From NCBI GenBank assembly GCA_023078555.1, contig CM041203.1:1259481-1323480 (forward strand): a DNA stretch of 64,000 nt, in the 5' to 3' direction. Positions 33,136 through 45,237 of this stretch are shown piece after piece; within the stretch, counting starts at the first letter, position 1, and every line of letters begins with the position of its first letter. Below the pieces are notes generated by a model that was given only the letters and a program-made list of their open reading frames with translations, had not been told where the DNA came from and did not search any database. Both the position numbers and the translations under genes were made by a program. The stretch comes from Ulva prolifera (taxonomy: Eukaryota > Chlorophyta > Ulvophyceae > Ulvales > Ulvaceae).

Positions 33136-35111
33136 CCGGACTGCGGTCTGCCCTGGAGCCGAGATTACAGAAAATTATGCTGTTATAATTAAGTGACAAT
33201 TTGAAAACTTTTGTGATAAACTCAAAGCCGGTTAATCTGGATTTTGTGTTTCGATTACAATGTACATCATAATCAAGTTAAGCAACGAATGTGTTGATGT
33301 ACATGGACCACCTGCACACGAAGGACTATGACCTGATACATCTTGCACTTTCTGGGGATAGCGTTCCCGAGGAGAGCGTATTATGTACGACACGGGATGC
33401 AAGCATCAATATGAACTATTCAAAAATGCCTTGCATTTGTGTCAATTCACTCGGCAGCATCCATGCCGGACAGTTGTACATGCAGTGTAGAAGGCATGCC
33501 CATCGCTGATGCTGCTGGCAATGACGCTGTTACAATGTCATGTGTGCCATGCTTTTGTATCACTCCATTCGGTAGCAATCGGGCCCTTGCTCTGTGCATG
33601 CAGTCCTAGGATCCGGACTTGTTGAATTGTTCCATACGCTGATGCAGTCCAGTTCGATATAGTTTGACAGACAGTAGTCTGTGTCTGTGTTCAGTGGTCA
33701 CCTTGAGTAGGTGCACCTGTATTAACGTTCTGTGTACAGCCAGCATGCAGTGTGTTGTGCACCCAGTCTAACAGTGGATCTGCTAACATGCTAGCATGGC
33801 CAGCATTATCTAAAAGAGGGGCCTTTTTTAGATAGTTTCCAAGCAAGGCACAGTACTTTGTGAAGGTTCCCCAGCTTTTGTTGCAGTCCAGTGATATGGC
33901 CGCTATACCACTGGACTGCAACATTGTGCCCATCATGCTGTTCTACCGTGTCCAACATCCGTGTAATTGCAGACAACAGTGCCCAGAGGTGGTGAAGTTT
34001 TCACTAGAGTTTCATACTCTAGTGTAAGTTACACTAGAGTGCTGGCAGTGTTGCATCTATAGCAGGCATCGCCACACAGCCTGATACACTCCTGGCGAGC
34101 ACAGCTGCAGCACTCAGCTTGGTGCACAGCACTCCCCGTAGGCACGTTGGCATAGGCAGTGTGCAGTACGTAGCAATGGCCAGTGTCGGTTTTGATTGAA
34201 ATCGCGAATGCGAAGTAGCTGACATGCCTAAAAGGCAGACATAGGGTACAATCAACTGCTTTATTCAGTGTTAATTTAACACCAGAAAAGCTCATTGACT
34301 TGATGTAAACGATGGTAATTTCGATAATTTCATTTACAGATAATTGACAATGTAATTGTATTTTGTAATTAAACGTTCATCTGAGATCTGGAGAATGGTA
34401 TCAGCAGCCCTACTCACCAATGCTGGTCAACATGCTGCCAAAGGCTTTGTACAGCAGACTCCGGCTCAACGATCTGGTCTAGAGATGGCGAACGATCCCC
34501 AGCAACATGCCCACGATGTGCACTACCCGTTCTGAAAACATTTGGATCGCCTGTGATTTTTGTATTTTGCATCCAATACGCAATCGTGAGCTTTGTGAGC
34601 TGTAAATGCAAATGCAGGACATTGATCCCAATGGGGGAAAATCAAGAAGTCTACAACACCAATGATACTAGCTAGTTCCGCTTACTGAATCTTGCTCATG
34701 CGGCAAGAGGCATTGCCTCAGACTCCGAAAAAAAGTGACCATCCCCCCTCCAATGGCAGGTCCGCGATTTGCAACCGCAACACGGCAGCCACATGCGCGG
34801 CAACATGTGACATCTCTGCCCCCGCCTCCACCTGCAGCAGCCCGTGCAGCACAGCGCTACCTCGTGCTGCGGCCATGCCCCACCTTGCACCACAGGCCCC
34901 GCACCGGCCACCGCCTCGTGCGGTGCAGGCATTGCAGCGCCTTCCCTAGTCCTTGACGATCACATTCATCATCACATCACGCACACGCATTACATGGAGC
35001 TGAGAAGACTCAGACAGCAAAGAGCATCGCATCACTCCATGAGCGGTCGTTAGATCACAAACACGACAGCAGTCTTGGTTACACAGCTCTGCGTGCACAG
35101 ATGCATGGTTG
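33136..35111. other. Intergenic region with small inverted repeats
   Basis: No gene is recognised. It contains a third tRNA-like palindrome (separate entry) and a CACTAGAGT / ACTCTAGTG hairpin at 34002-34023, with a further CACTAGAGTG at 34032. The stretch 34,690-34,950 is C-rich and contains only low-complexity frames. Confidence 0.5.
33866..33925 (-). repeat. tRNA-like palindromic short repeat, third copy
   Basis: On the minus strand TGTTGCAGTCCAGTGG ... CCACTGGACTGCAACA-type arms flank a TATAGCGGCCATATCA core and are followed by AAAAGCTGGGGAACC, as in the copy at 29130. Similarity ends after GGGGAACC, so the B-box half is missing. Confidence 0.45.
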
Positions 35112-38100
35112 TCATATCGACGGGCCTGGGGCCGAGGGTCTAGGAGCACTGCGGCCCCGGCCCCCCTGGCGCCCCCCCCGGCGTCCTCCCCGGCCCCCAC
35201 CACGGCTGCCGCCTCGCCCCTTCAAGGGCACCCCCGCCATCAGCACCCCCGGCGGCGGTGCCACAGGTGCTTGAACTGCAAACGTCGGCACTACGACCTG
35301 GCCTGGGAACGGGCCGGCCATCCCCGGGGCCACGACCATCGCCCCAGGCATCATGCCCGGCGGCACAAATCCCGGCGGGAAGCCGCCCGGTGGCATCGCG
35401 CCGGAAACCATCCCGTGTGGTGGCCCCCCGGATGACACCATGCCCGGTGCAGGAGCAGCCACCGGCACGATCCCGGCCACATGCGCGCCCGCTGCGGCGT
35501 CAGGCGGCCCAGCCGCCTCCGCCTGCGGCGCCCCAGCTGCTGACGCACCATCTGCCGCTGCAGCCGCGCCCTCCCCTGGTGCGGCTGCCCCGGCATCGGC
35601 CTCCGCTGCATCCCCTGCAGCCGCGGCGGCCTCTGCGCCGCCGTCCTCCGCCCCCCCAAGGGCCCCCCCGCCCGCCTGCTGTGCGGCCTGCGCAGCCGCA
35701 GCCTGCGCGATCACGGCGGCCTCTGTCGCGATCCGGTCCGCCACCCCCTGCACCACCTCCTCCATCTGCGGCAGCGTCTGCACCACCACCCCGCCCTCCC
35801 CAAACTCCACCCCCCCACCCTCCGCCGGCCGCGCCACCCCTCCAGTCACACCCCACCGCTCCCGCACCGTCAGCGCCAGCGCCGTCGGCCGCTCCAGAAG
35901 CTTCCGGAATGTCGGCGCGAGCTCCAGACACTGCTCGAATAGCGCGCGGCAGCCAAAGACGTACAGCCCGAGGCGCGCGCGCGACATCGCGACGACCAGC
36001 CGCCGCACGTCCCGCAGGTGCCCGACGCGCTTCGTCCGCACCAACGACAGCAGCACATAGTCATTCTGCTGCCCCTGGAACTTGTCCACAGTCGCGATCT
36101 TCGCGGGCTCGCCAAACGCGGGGTACCCCGCACAGTGGCGCCGGACCACGTCCTCCAGCAGAGCCTTCTGGCCGTTGTAGGTCGTGAGGATTGAGATCTT
36201 GGAGGCCGGGTAGCCAAGGAGGCGCATGTACATGAAGACGCGCACGACGTACTCGGCCTCGTCGAAGTTCTGGTAGAAGTAGGGGCTCGGGGCGCTCTCG
36301 CCGGGGCCGCGCAGCGGCGCGACGTCGACGAACTGGAAGTCGTACGCAAAGCCGGGGTTCGGCACGCGGAAGCGGTCCTGCACGAACGCGCCTTCCATCT
36401 CAACGGTACATGCGGCAGGCTGTGATCCGCGTCACCACCAGGCTGACTGCTTGGACCGCCGCCTCATCGCTCATCCAGCGAATACAAATCAAGGAACCTC
36501 TGCCAAGGCGATAGGCACAGCCGGCATCTAAAATGCTGGACCTCAGCACTGCTGAGTCAGCAGCCCCGCAGTGCAGTTCTGTCGTGCTCAAAGGTCATCA
36601 AACGCATCAAGTGATTGAAAGGGGAGGGGGCACACGGTGTGGAGGACGTGCGGCAGGTCCCCAAGGGCGCGGTAGCGCCAGTTGTAGAGCTGCGCGATGG
36701 CGGGGCGCGCGCGGCCCTGCGCCGACAACTCGGTGTAGGGCACCCCGAGGCGGATGAAGCGCGTGAACAGCGGCTGGTCCATGCGTGAGTACTTCTGGAA
36801 GGCCTGGTTCTTCACCACCGGCGGCAGCTGGTTGTGATCTCCGATGAGGATGATCTGTACACAGCGGCGGCAGTGAAACATCAGGCAAGCACAGCCAAAA
36901 TTCCAGCAACAGGGCGCTTGACACGAGACAGACATGTGGACGTGTCACGGGTGCAGGCAGGGGATTGGGCGACAGTGCGGGACTGAGAGAGAAACCAGCG
37001 ACATGCCGGCAAGCAACCACCGCAGGCTCGGTGCCGGCCGGGGTTATGTTTCGCCCCACATCGGCCGCCCCGGCCGACCCATGCATTGACCGGGGCGGCG
37101 GTGACGGCGGAGGCGCACCCGCTTGAGGCGGTTGCGGCCATCCTGTGGCTTCTGGAGCAGCATCGGGATGAACGTCTCGATCTCGAGGATCTGGGCGCTC
37201 TCCTCCATCACGAGGGTGTCGTAGCGGAAGCCGAGCTTGAGGAAGTCGCGGCGCTTGAGCGCGGCGTGCGTGCACGTCATCGCGACGACCTTCGCGTGCT
37301 TCGTGCCGAGGTAGTTGACGCGGTCGGCCTGCCCCCGCAGCAGCTCAAACGCCCGGCACTCCTGCACCACACAATCGGAACTTCATCTCACAGGCATCGA
37401 CGTGCGCCGCCGCCCCCACGCTTGTACAAAAGACTGTCGGACGCAAAATAAAAGATACTGGCCGCGCACCGCCTCAGCAGGCCAATCACGAGAGCTGGAC
37501 ACCCGGAGCGCCACAGCACGCCACAAAGCGTGCGGCAGCAGCAGCGTGCGGCACAGCGTTGACACAGCCAATCACCCAGCGGAGGACTGTCAGCGCATGA
37601 GTGCGGTGCGAGCGTGTGGCGCACCTCGAGCTCGGTGAACATCGTCTGCAGGTGCCGCCAGCACACCCGCGCCGCCTCGAGGTCGGCCGCCGTGCTCTCG
37701 CCCCGGAACAGCGGCTGCGGCGCGTCGGCGAAGAACTCCGTGAAGGGGAACAGGCGCGCGACGGCGCCGGCGTCGTCCGCGGGCGCCGACGCGACGGCTG
37801 CCTCGAAGCGCTCCCACCGCCCCAGCACGTGCAGCAGGTAGAAGTACCCCGCAGTCTCGCAGGTGTACCCGGCGTCGGTGCTCTGCTCGAGCTGTTGCGC
37901 GAGCGTCGCCACCTGCTCCAGGAGCTCAAGCCGCCGCTGCAGCATCGCGTTGACGCGGCCTGCAGGACCCCTCGCCCCCTCAGCAACATGCGCACGCAAG
38001 TGCAACATCAGTGGCGCAGGCGTGCGGCCTCGTGGAGGCTTCTAATAAATCAAGGCAAACACAGGGCGAGGTTCCACCTGCTTCCTGTGGTCCTCGCAGA

Positions 38101-41100
38101 ACCCTAAGAAACACCCACACCGGCGCGACCATCAGCCACACCGTGCCGCAGCACCCCGCAGGCCGCAGGCTTGGAGACATCCCAGCAATGTGAGCAACCA
38201 CCGGGGTAGATTACAGACCTCTGTGCTCGTCGCACACCTGCAGCCCCGAAGCCCAGCACAGCAGCCTCAATAGCGCGGCGCGGCGCGGGTGGGCGAGCAA
38301 CTGAGCCGCACGCAACGAGGCTCCTGTGGCCCATCACAAGCTCCTGCAAGCAGAGGCAGCAGGCGCACCGACACGCGAGAAGTCGACGTCGGTGGCGAGC
38401 TCCTCCTGGCCCATGCCCAGCCGCAGCAGGTAGCGCGCGGGCACGTCCCGCTGGATCGTCTTCTCAAAGACGTCGTTGAGCGCCTGATTCGAGTGCGCCA
38501 CGACGAGCGTGCGCTGCCCTGGGTAGTTGTGATACAGCAGGTTGAGCACCTGCACCCGCGGCCACACCTCAGAGCCACCGCACCAAACGGGACTGCACCA
38601 TCATGGGGGTGCAATCCACCTGACTCGGAGTCTGCCCGTACAACAGCGGCGCGGCAGCAGCGGCCGCTGATGGCCGTGCCGTTTCCTGGACCACAAGACT
38701 GCACCATCATCATCATCATCATCATCATCATCCTGCCAGCAAGCGCCGTCCCAGACACGGACGCCGACCCAGATCAGCCGCGGTGGCCTCCAAGCACATC
38801 GGCCGCGCATCCGCCGCACATCCCCGTGCGGAGGCCGGTGCAAGGACCCCGGCCTCCACCGCAACAACACCCACGATCAGTGACAGAGCCCCCGTTCACA
38901 GTAGAGGGGCGGCCGCACCTGCACGGCGGTGTCTGTCTTCCCGGTTCCCGGCGGCCCGACGCACATCGTGAGCCCCGGCTGCAGCCCCGAGAGGATCACC
39001 TTGAGCTGCTCCCGGTTGAACCGCACGCCGTTCTGGCCCGGCTGCAGCTGCGGGAACGGCGTCGAGACCGCCGGGGTGTAGCCGCGCACCACGAGTGTCC
39101 CCGCCGGCGGCTCGTCGACGCCGCGCGGTAGCGGCTCGCTCGCGTGCTCCGCGCTGAACGGCGGGAAGGTGACGGTGTATGGTGGCGGCGGCGCCGCGTC
39201 GGCGGGGAGCTCGGCGCCGGACTCGTCGACGAACTTCACGGTGTAATCCGGGAAGGCCTCCGGCACGTGCGCAGCGTCGAGGAAGGTGTCCCGGAAGTCG
39301 ATGTGACGCTCCGTGCCCTCGAGGCTCTGCAGATGGATCTTTCTGGCTTGCGCAAGGCATGCGACGGGGCTGTGCGGGTGGCGGTGTAGGCATGTGGCAC
39401 GCAGATTGGTGGCAGCGCACACGCGGCATGGCTGCAATCAGGGGTTGCGGGTGTGGGTGGCAAGGGCTGGCAACGACGTAGTGCCCTGCGGGGGCGTCAT
39501 AGACCCGACACGCCCGAGGGCGCGGCAACACACGGTACTCATCAGGCCCGCACCAACCGCGTTGCGCGCAGTTTGACACAGCATGCGTATCGCACTAGCC
39601 GAAAACGACCACTCCACGCTCTACCTGCTCCCACAAAGAGCCCCTCACGCCTCAAGCACGCACAGTCAGGACACATGCAAAGCGGCGACACCGGCCCGTC
39701 CCTCATTCACAGCGTGTTGCCGTCACATGAAGCACCCGAAGCGTGCGCAGCAGGCGCAGCAGGGCCGCACCGTGTACTGCGTGTCCTCCGGCCGCCCGAA
39801 CCCGAGGAACAGCTCATGCATCCACTCCGGGATCGTCGTCGCCTCGGTCATGAGGTCGCGGATGCTCTCGAGCACGGCCTTAAAGTTGTTCTCCTTCGCG
39901 TGGCGCCGCTGCACGACGTTGAAGCTCGCGTACAGCGCGGCCGCGCCCCCCGCCGCGGCCCCCCCGCCGCCGTCCTCGCCCTCCAGCGTGTCGACGTCGA
40001 TCTGGTACTGCGCGCTGTCGAGCGCAAGCAGGAGCGTGCGGCGCGTGCCGACGCGGGTGCGGTTGGAGTCCTCTGGGCGGACGCGGCCGTGGAAGTCGTT
40101 GAAGAGGTTCCCCTCGCCGTCGCGGATCTCCATCACCTCGGCGCCGCGCAGGTACCTGCTCGCGCGCAGCCGCCATGAGCTACAAGATGGAGATTTGGAA
40201 CAGACGCTGACGCTCAGCTGGCGTGAAGGGGATGTGGGCGCGGCTGCTGTGGGTGGAAGCGTGCCGCTGTGGCCTGGCGACTAGCACCCGCACATCTGGC
40301 AATCCAGCGTGCTGTCATGCACATGCTGCGCGAGGCACAACACGGGAGCGCGATGTTCTGAGAACGAGACCGGCAGCCAGCAGCATGCACCCCCGCATCC
40401 AAGCATTCGTAGTGTAATTGTGATAGCATGCTGGACCGGATAAAACCCCGGCGCAAAGCACAAGCCCTCCTAAACATTGATGATTTATAGCGGAACAGCT
40501 GCTCCTCCGAAACTCGCGCTACTGTAATAGTAGGTATTTTGTAAGGCTGTCGTGCCGTCACTCTATTGTACCCGCAAAATAGGGGTCTAATGGCTCTAAG
40601 GTGTGATCCCCTGGCTTAAATGCACTATCTACAAATGCGCACGCTTCTTTGAATGAGTCGAGCTTTAGTCTAATTAAACCATTCATTATACTCGCCCCTT
40701 TTTTTTCAAGATTTTTGCAATACAAAACCCAGAGTATACGAAAATCTTGAAACGATTGGGGGAACCCTGCGCAAAAGGCGATGGGAAAATGATTAGAAAA
40801 GCTGATCTTGCCCAAACCACTCCCTTGCCTGCAACTCCGTGCCCGCCGCGATCCCCGCGTGAAGCACCCCAGATGAGCACAGCAGCACCCGGCGCCTCCA
40901 TGCATTGACGACAGCAGGCAGAGGCGGCCGCATGCAAGGCAGGGTGCGCACTTCAAGCCCGCGGTGGCGGCAATGCCCGTCTCCCCGGCCTCCGCGAGCG
41001 CCGCGAGCTCCTTCGCCGCCGGCGGCTGCACAGTCAGCAGGAACAGCACGTCGTGCTCCTTGAGCTCGTCCCACTCGCTGCGCACGTCGCCGCGGCGGAA

Positions 41101-44100
41101 GTCGGCGAGGTCGATCACGAGCTCCGCGGTGACGGACGCCGGCTTGACCTCGCCGACGCGCGGTCGCGCGATCTCCACGACCACGAACGACACCACCCGG
41201 GCCGCCATGCGGCTCCAGCCCGCAAACTCCGTCACGCCGGTCGCGGTGTCGCGCCGCGGCTGGAGCCTCTGCAAGCTTCCGCCGCATCAACCCCGGCGCC
41301 GTGCGGCTCGTGCATGCATGCATGCTGATATGACGTGTATCTGAATGCACCGTAGGCAGGCAGCTCAATGCGCCCGCTGCTTACGGGCGCCAGAAGTCGT
41401 CGGGTGACGCAGTGCGCAATGCATGAGGGCCATGCATGTGCCAGCCGCACCTTGAGCATGTCGCCGACGTCCTCGCGGATCTCGTACGCGGCCTCCAGCC
41501 GGAACAGGTTGAAGTTGCGCAGCAGGTAGTCCCAGAACGTCAGGAACTGGAGGTTGATCTTGGGCAGTGCGAGCGGCGCGTCCCCGGTGTAGTGGATGCT
41601 CGGGATCTGGTGCTCGTCCCACAGCAGCGACTCGGTCGGGTAGAGCGGCATCGCCGCCACGGCCGCCCGCGGCGACGCGCGCGTCGCAAAGTGCGTCAGC
41701 AGCACCTCCCGCGTGAACTCCGCCCCGAGAGCCTCGCAGTCCGCGGCGCGCGCGAGGCGCAGCTGCGTCGCCGCGAGCCGCACGAGGTCGGCGTGGGGCA
41801 CCGGCGCGAGCGCGGCGGCGAGCTTCGCGTGCGTGCGCACGCTCGCGCAGTTTGTCAGCGCAACCGGCCGCAGCGCCGGCCACCGCGCGAACAGCAGCCG
41901 CTGGAACTGCAGGACCGCGTCGTCCGCGCGGCGGTCGATCTCGAGGTCGTCGATCGCGTCGCCGGTGTGGTTGTCGACCGGGAACGTCGTGTAGAACGCG
42001 AGCTGGTCGAGGAGCTGCGCGAAGAGGGTGCCGGAGGGGTGGGCCGCAAGCGGCGCGGCGCGGGCGCGGACCAGCACGGCCCGCTCGTCGACGACCGCGG
42101 AGAGGTAGCGGCGCGTGAAAAACTGCGAGAGGAGGTCGATGAGGAGCTCGATGAAGCGCTCGCAGGCGCGCAGCGCCCCGCGGTCGACGCCGCCGCGGCC
42201 GCGCGCCGGAGCTGTCTTCACGGTCGCTTCCGGCAGAATGGCATCCAGGTCCAGGGCGCCCTCCTCTGCCTCCGCCTCGCTGTCAGAGCCCTCCGCATCT
42301 GCATGTTGCAATTGTCGTGATGCGGCTGTCATGCCGGCGTGTCAGCCCCTTGATGGGCCTTGAAGAAAGACCAACAAAGTGCTGCCATACCGGAATCGGT
42401 GTAACATACCACACAAAGGCGGAGGGGGGGAAGGGAGGACGCCAAAAATAACCGGGTGTTGGCACCGTCAAGCACCACGCGTGAGACTGCACATGCATGC
42501 GCACCGTCATCGTCCACGTGGCCGTCGTCCGGCAGGTCCTCCATCCGCAGCGGCTCGTTAGGGTTTTCAAAGAACCCCCCGGCCGTCGCCTCAGCATCGA
42601 CCCCAGCAGCCTCCTCCTCCACCTCATCCTCCGCGGCGTTGTCATCGTCGTCCGCCGCCATCTCGGCGTCGCCGGTCGCTGGCGCGGCGCCGTTGGCCGC
42701 AGCCGGCGGCTCAGATTTGATCTCCTGGGACTTGATCACTTTCGGCAGCAACTCGAGGAAGTGGTCGATGAGCGCGGGCAGGAACGTCGTCTCCGGGCGC
42801 TCCCGCACCGAGGTGTACTCTGCCCCCTGCAATGACGATCGTTTCCTTGAGTGCCACACCGTTCAAGTGTAAAGCACATGGGGCAGTGCAGCTGACGCAT
42901 TGCCCGCGCTGCCCAGCGCTGCCACCCAACACATCTGCATCACATTCCAGCTCATGCAGGCACAGCAGCTGAGCGATCGCATGCATGGCGCCACCAACCC
43001 CACAAAAACCGGCAGCGGCCGCGCCCCCCCCCCGCAAGGTCTGGCCACGATTCACATGCAAGACCCACGCACAGCCGTTGCGGAGGCCAGAAACAACGCG
43101 CACCTGCTCCTTCGCCTTCTTCGCCGCCTTCTGGTCCTTGCGGGACATCTTTTTCCAGTACGCGGCGGCCTCGGGGTGGCGCGCCAGCTCCAGCTCGCGC
43201 CGTGGCTCCGACAGCGCGTACCACAGCTGGATCTTGACGAGCTGCAGCATGACGCGGCTGACGTGCGGCGCCTCGAAGCTCTGGAAGAGGTGGATCACGA
43301 AGCGCAGGTACTGCTCGGCCTCCTGTGGAGCCATCTTGCGTTTGCCGAGGCGGAGGCCGCTGGCGCCGAACTCGATCGCGCGGCGCACGAACGCCTCCCA
43401 CTTGCCGGTATCAGCCTCAGGGGCCTTGGCAGCGCCTTCACCTGGAGGAGCGGGGGAATGCATGTGAGGAGCGGCCGGGCTGAACGCATGACCGGGGGCT
43501 CGCCAGATCATGCGTGCCGAACAACTGCCAGCCTCGGATGCAGAAATGTGTGGGATAGACGGCTGCTGGATGTGTGGATCATGTTTCTGTGGGCTGTGGC
43601 ATGAAGTCAGCATGGATTGCACAGGCATACGAGCAGGACAGCATAGCATGCAAGCCCGCTTCACCGGAGCAAGCTGCAGCTTCCCGACATCCTCCCTCAG
43701 CCGTGAGACGACATTTGAGGATGTCAGTGCAGACAGGAGACAGGCGACAGTAGCAGGAGGTGATGTGTAGGGCAACTTGGTGAGGTTGAGCAGGAGGCAC
43801 ACCCTCTGCTGCTGCTGCCTCTCCGGCGGCTTCTGCAGGCTGCACAAAGGCGTCCCACGCAGGCACACCCTCCCGGAACTTCTCGTTGACCATCATGATG
43901 ATGGACATGACGTGCTCCGGGGACGCCGTGGCCGCATCAAAGTGTGGCCAGAGGTACCGCTCCAGGTACTGAGACAGCTCCAGGATCTGCATGCGGCGCA
44001 GCGCCACAGACGATGAGCGCCTGGGCCGGGCCAGCTCCGCAGTGTACAGCCTCGACACAATACGCGGGTCAAAGGGCGCCGAGGCTGGGGCGCTGGGGCC

Positions 44101-44178
44101 CCAGGTGCGCTCAGCAAGGGCGATGACCACATCAGAGCGGAGCTCTGCAAATGTGACTGCAGCTCCTACTGGCTGCAT
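35112..44178 (-). CDS. AQR: Intron-binding spliceosomal RNA helicase aquarius
   Basis: Twelve exons with matching phases give about 1,750 aa: 44178-43803, 43441-43104, 42826-42505, 42298-41451, 41268-40952, 40155-39778, 39342-38919, 38549-38369, 37959-37625, 37361-37119, 36854-36636, 36377-35112. Helical N-terminal repeats ([44 protein letters not shown]) precede a UPF1-type SF1 helicase: Walker [52 protein letters not shown] and [14 protein letters not shown] binds introns upstream of the branch point with the SYF1/ISY1 group. The C-terminus adds an Ala/Pro-rich tail ending in RGG repeats. The start at [10 protein letters not shown] aligns with animal AQR. An in-frame Lys/Gln-rich extension is open to about 44,500 without an ATG, so an upstream exon is possible. 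The donor at 39777 (GTACAC) is chosen only because it keeps the frame. Confidence 0.93.
38706..38732 (+). repeat. (CAT)9 microsatellite in an AQR intron
   Basis: There are nine uninterrupted CAT triplets in the intron between exons 39342-38919 and 38549-38369. Confidence 0.95.
40415..40800 (-). other. AT-rich foreign-looking insert inside an AQR intron
   Basis: About 385 bp of AT-rich sequence interrupt the GC-rich intron between exons 41268-40952 and 40155-39778. On the minus strand a 42-codon ORF (40686-40558, starting [20 protein letters not shown]) overlaps by four bases (GTGA) a second open frame reading [21 protein letters not shown] purine-rich AAGGGGCGAG precedes the first ATG, as a bacterial-type ribosome site might. 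Upstream a 12-bp perfect inverted repeat, TTTCAAGATTTT / AAAATCTTGAAA (40704-40715, 40741-40752), forms a hairpin. I do not recognise either ORF. Organelle, bacterial or other origin is possible; so is chance. Confidence 0.35.
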
Positions 44179-45237
44179 CAGAACGATCTGGGACTGCTTG
44201 GCAAGGACGAGCGGATCCAGAGCCGCTGATTTAGGCTGGTCCGGGGGTGGGTGTGCTGGAGGGTGGGGCTTGAGTGGGGCAGGCTGGGCTGCTCGGACTG
44301 AGGCTGAGTGCTGCTGCAGGATGCGGTTTGCACGGGCACGCCGGGCATTGTGCCGTTTGTTCGTGGCCGCTGGCGCATCGCCCTCTTCTGCTGGCGCACT
44401 CTTCCGCTTGCGTGACTTGGCTGTCGCCGCTTTCTTGGGCTTGCCTTGCTGTGGCTGCTTTGACTGCTTGCCTCCTGGCTTGGCAGAGCCTGCACTTGTC
44501 CATTGTTATGCAGACAGCCAGTGACTAGCGAGAGCACGGCCAGGAACATGCCAAGCTCTCATCCCTATGGCTTCGGATAACGAAGCAGCCGTTGACGACG
44601 GTGGCGGTGCCAAGGCCAGCTGATGCTGTATGCCGTCGAGGCCTCGCACAGCCAGTTTGAACCGGCTGAAGCGACACTGCGCAATCAACCTAAGCAGGAG
44701 ACTTTTGAACATGCATTTCAACATACTGCGCATGATGTGAATGTCACGTACCCGCCATCGAGCCCGCCCTGACCTGTGCGGAGCGGCAAGCTCAACTTGC
44801 AGCACACACGTGCCTGAAGCGGCAGACAGCACAACCAGGCTTGGCGAGGAGGCTATTGTTGCCGAATTTTGTATACTATATGAGGGAAGACATCAGTGGA
44901 ATGATGCCCAAACTGAAACCCGTCTGAAAATCATTTTGAATTCTGGTCCTCTCAGCATCAACAAGTCATCATGCAGTACCGGTCATCGCTGGTGTCCAAG
45001 CATCTTTGTTGATGTAGTGTCGTCGCGTTGGCGTGCAGATGATTGCCAGTGGCTACGTGGTTCATGCGTTCTCGTAGCCCGTGGGATGTGCTCAGATCAG
45101 CACGGACGCCGGAAGCACGCCAGACTGAGATTGGCTCTCATAAAGCTCACATTGTACCTGCTCCTGCGTTTGCACGCGCATTCATTGTATCCTGACCGCA
45201 TGCCCATGTTGAGACGCCCGCCTCCTGTTTCGCTACG
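44179..45237. other. Divergent intergenic region between AQR and TTC27
   Basis: It must hold both promoters. 44179-44619 is still part of the segment duplicated at the left edge of the window; the duplication breakpoint is near 44619. A Lys/Gln/Pro-coding frame continuous with AQR fills 44179-44500. No TATA box stands out. Confidence 0.5.

Noticed and set aside
35258-36187. A 309-codon plus-strand frame
   Set aside because: It is the antisense shadow of the GC-rich AQR last exon, with Pro/Ala/Arg low complexity.
38706-38732. CRISPR or other spaced repeat array
   Set aside because: It is a simple CAT microsatellite; no spaced direct-repeat array was seen anywhere in the window.
41436-42320. 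A 294-codon plus-strand frame
   Set aside because: It is antisense to the AQR exon 42298-41451; the minus strand carries the conserved protein.
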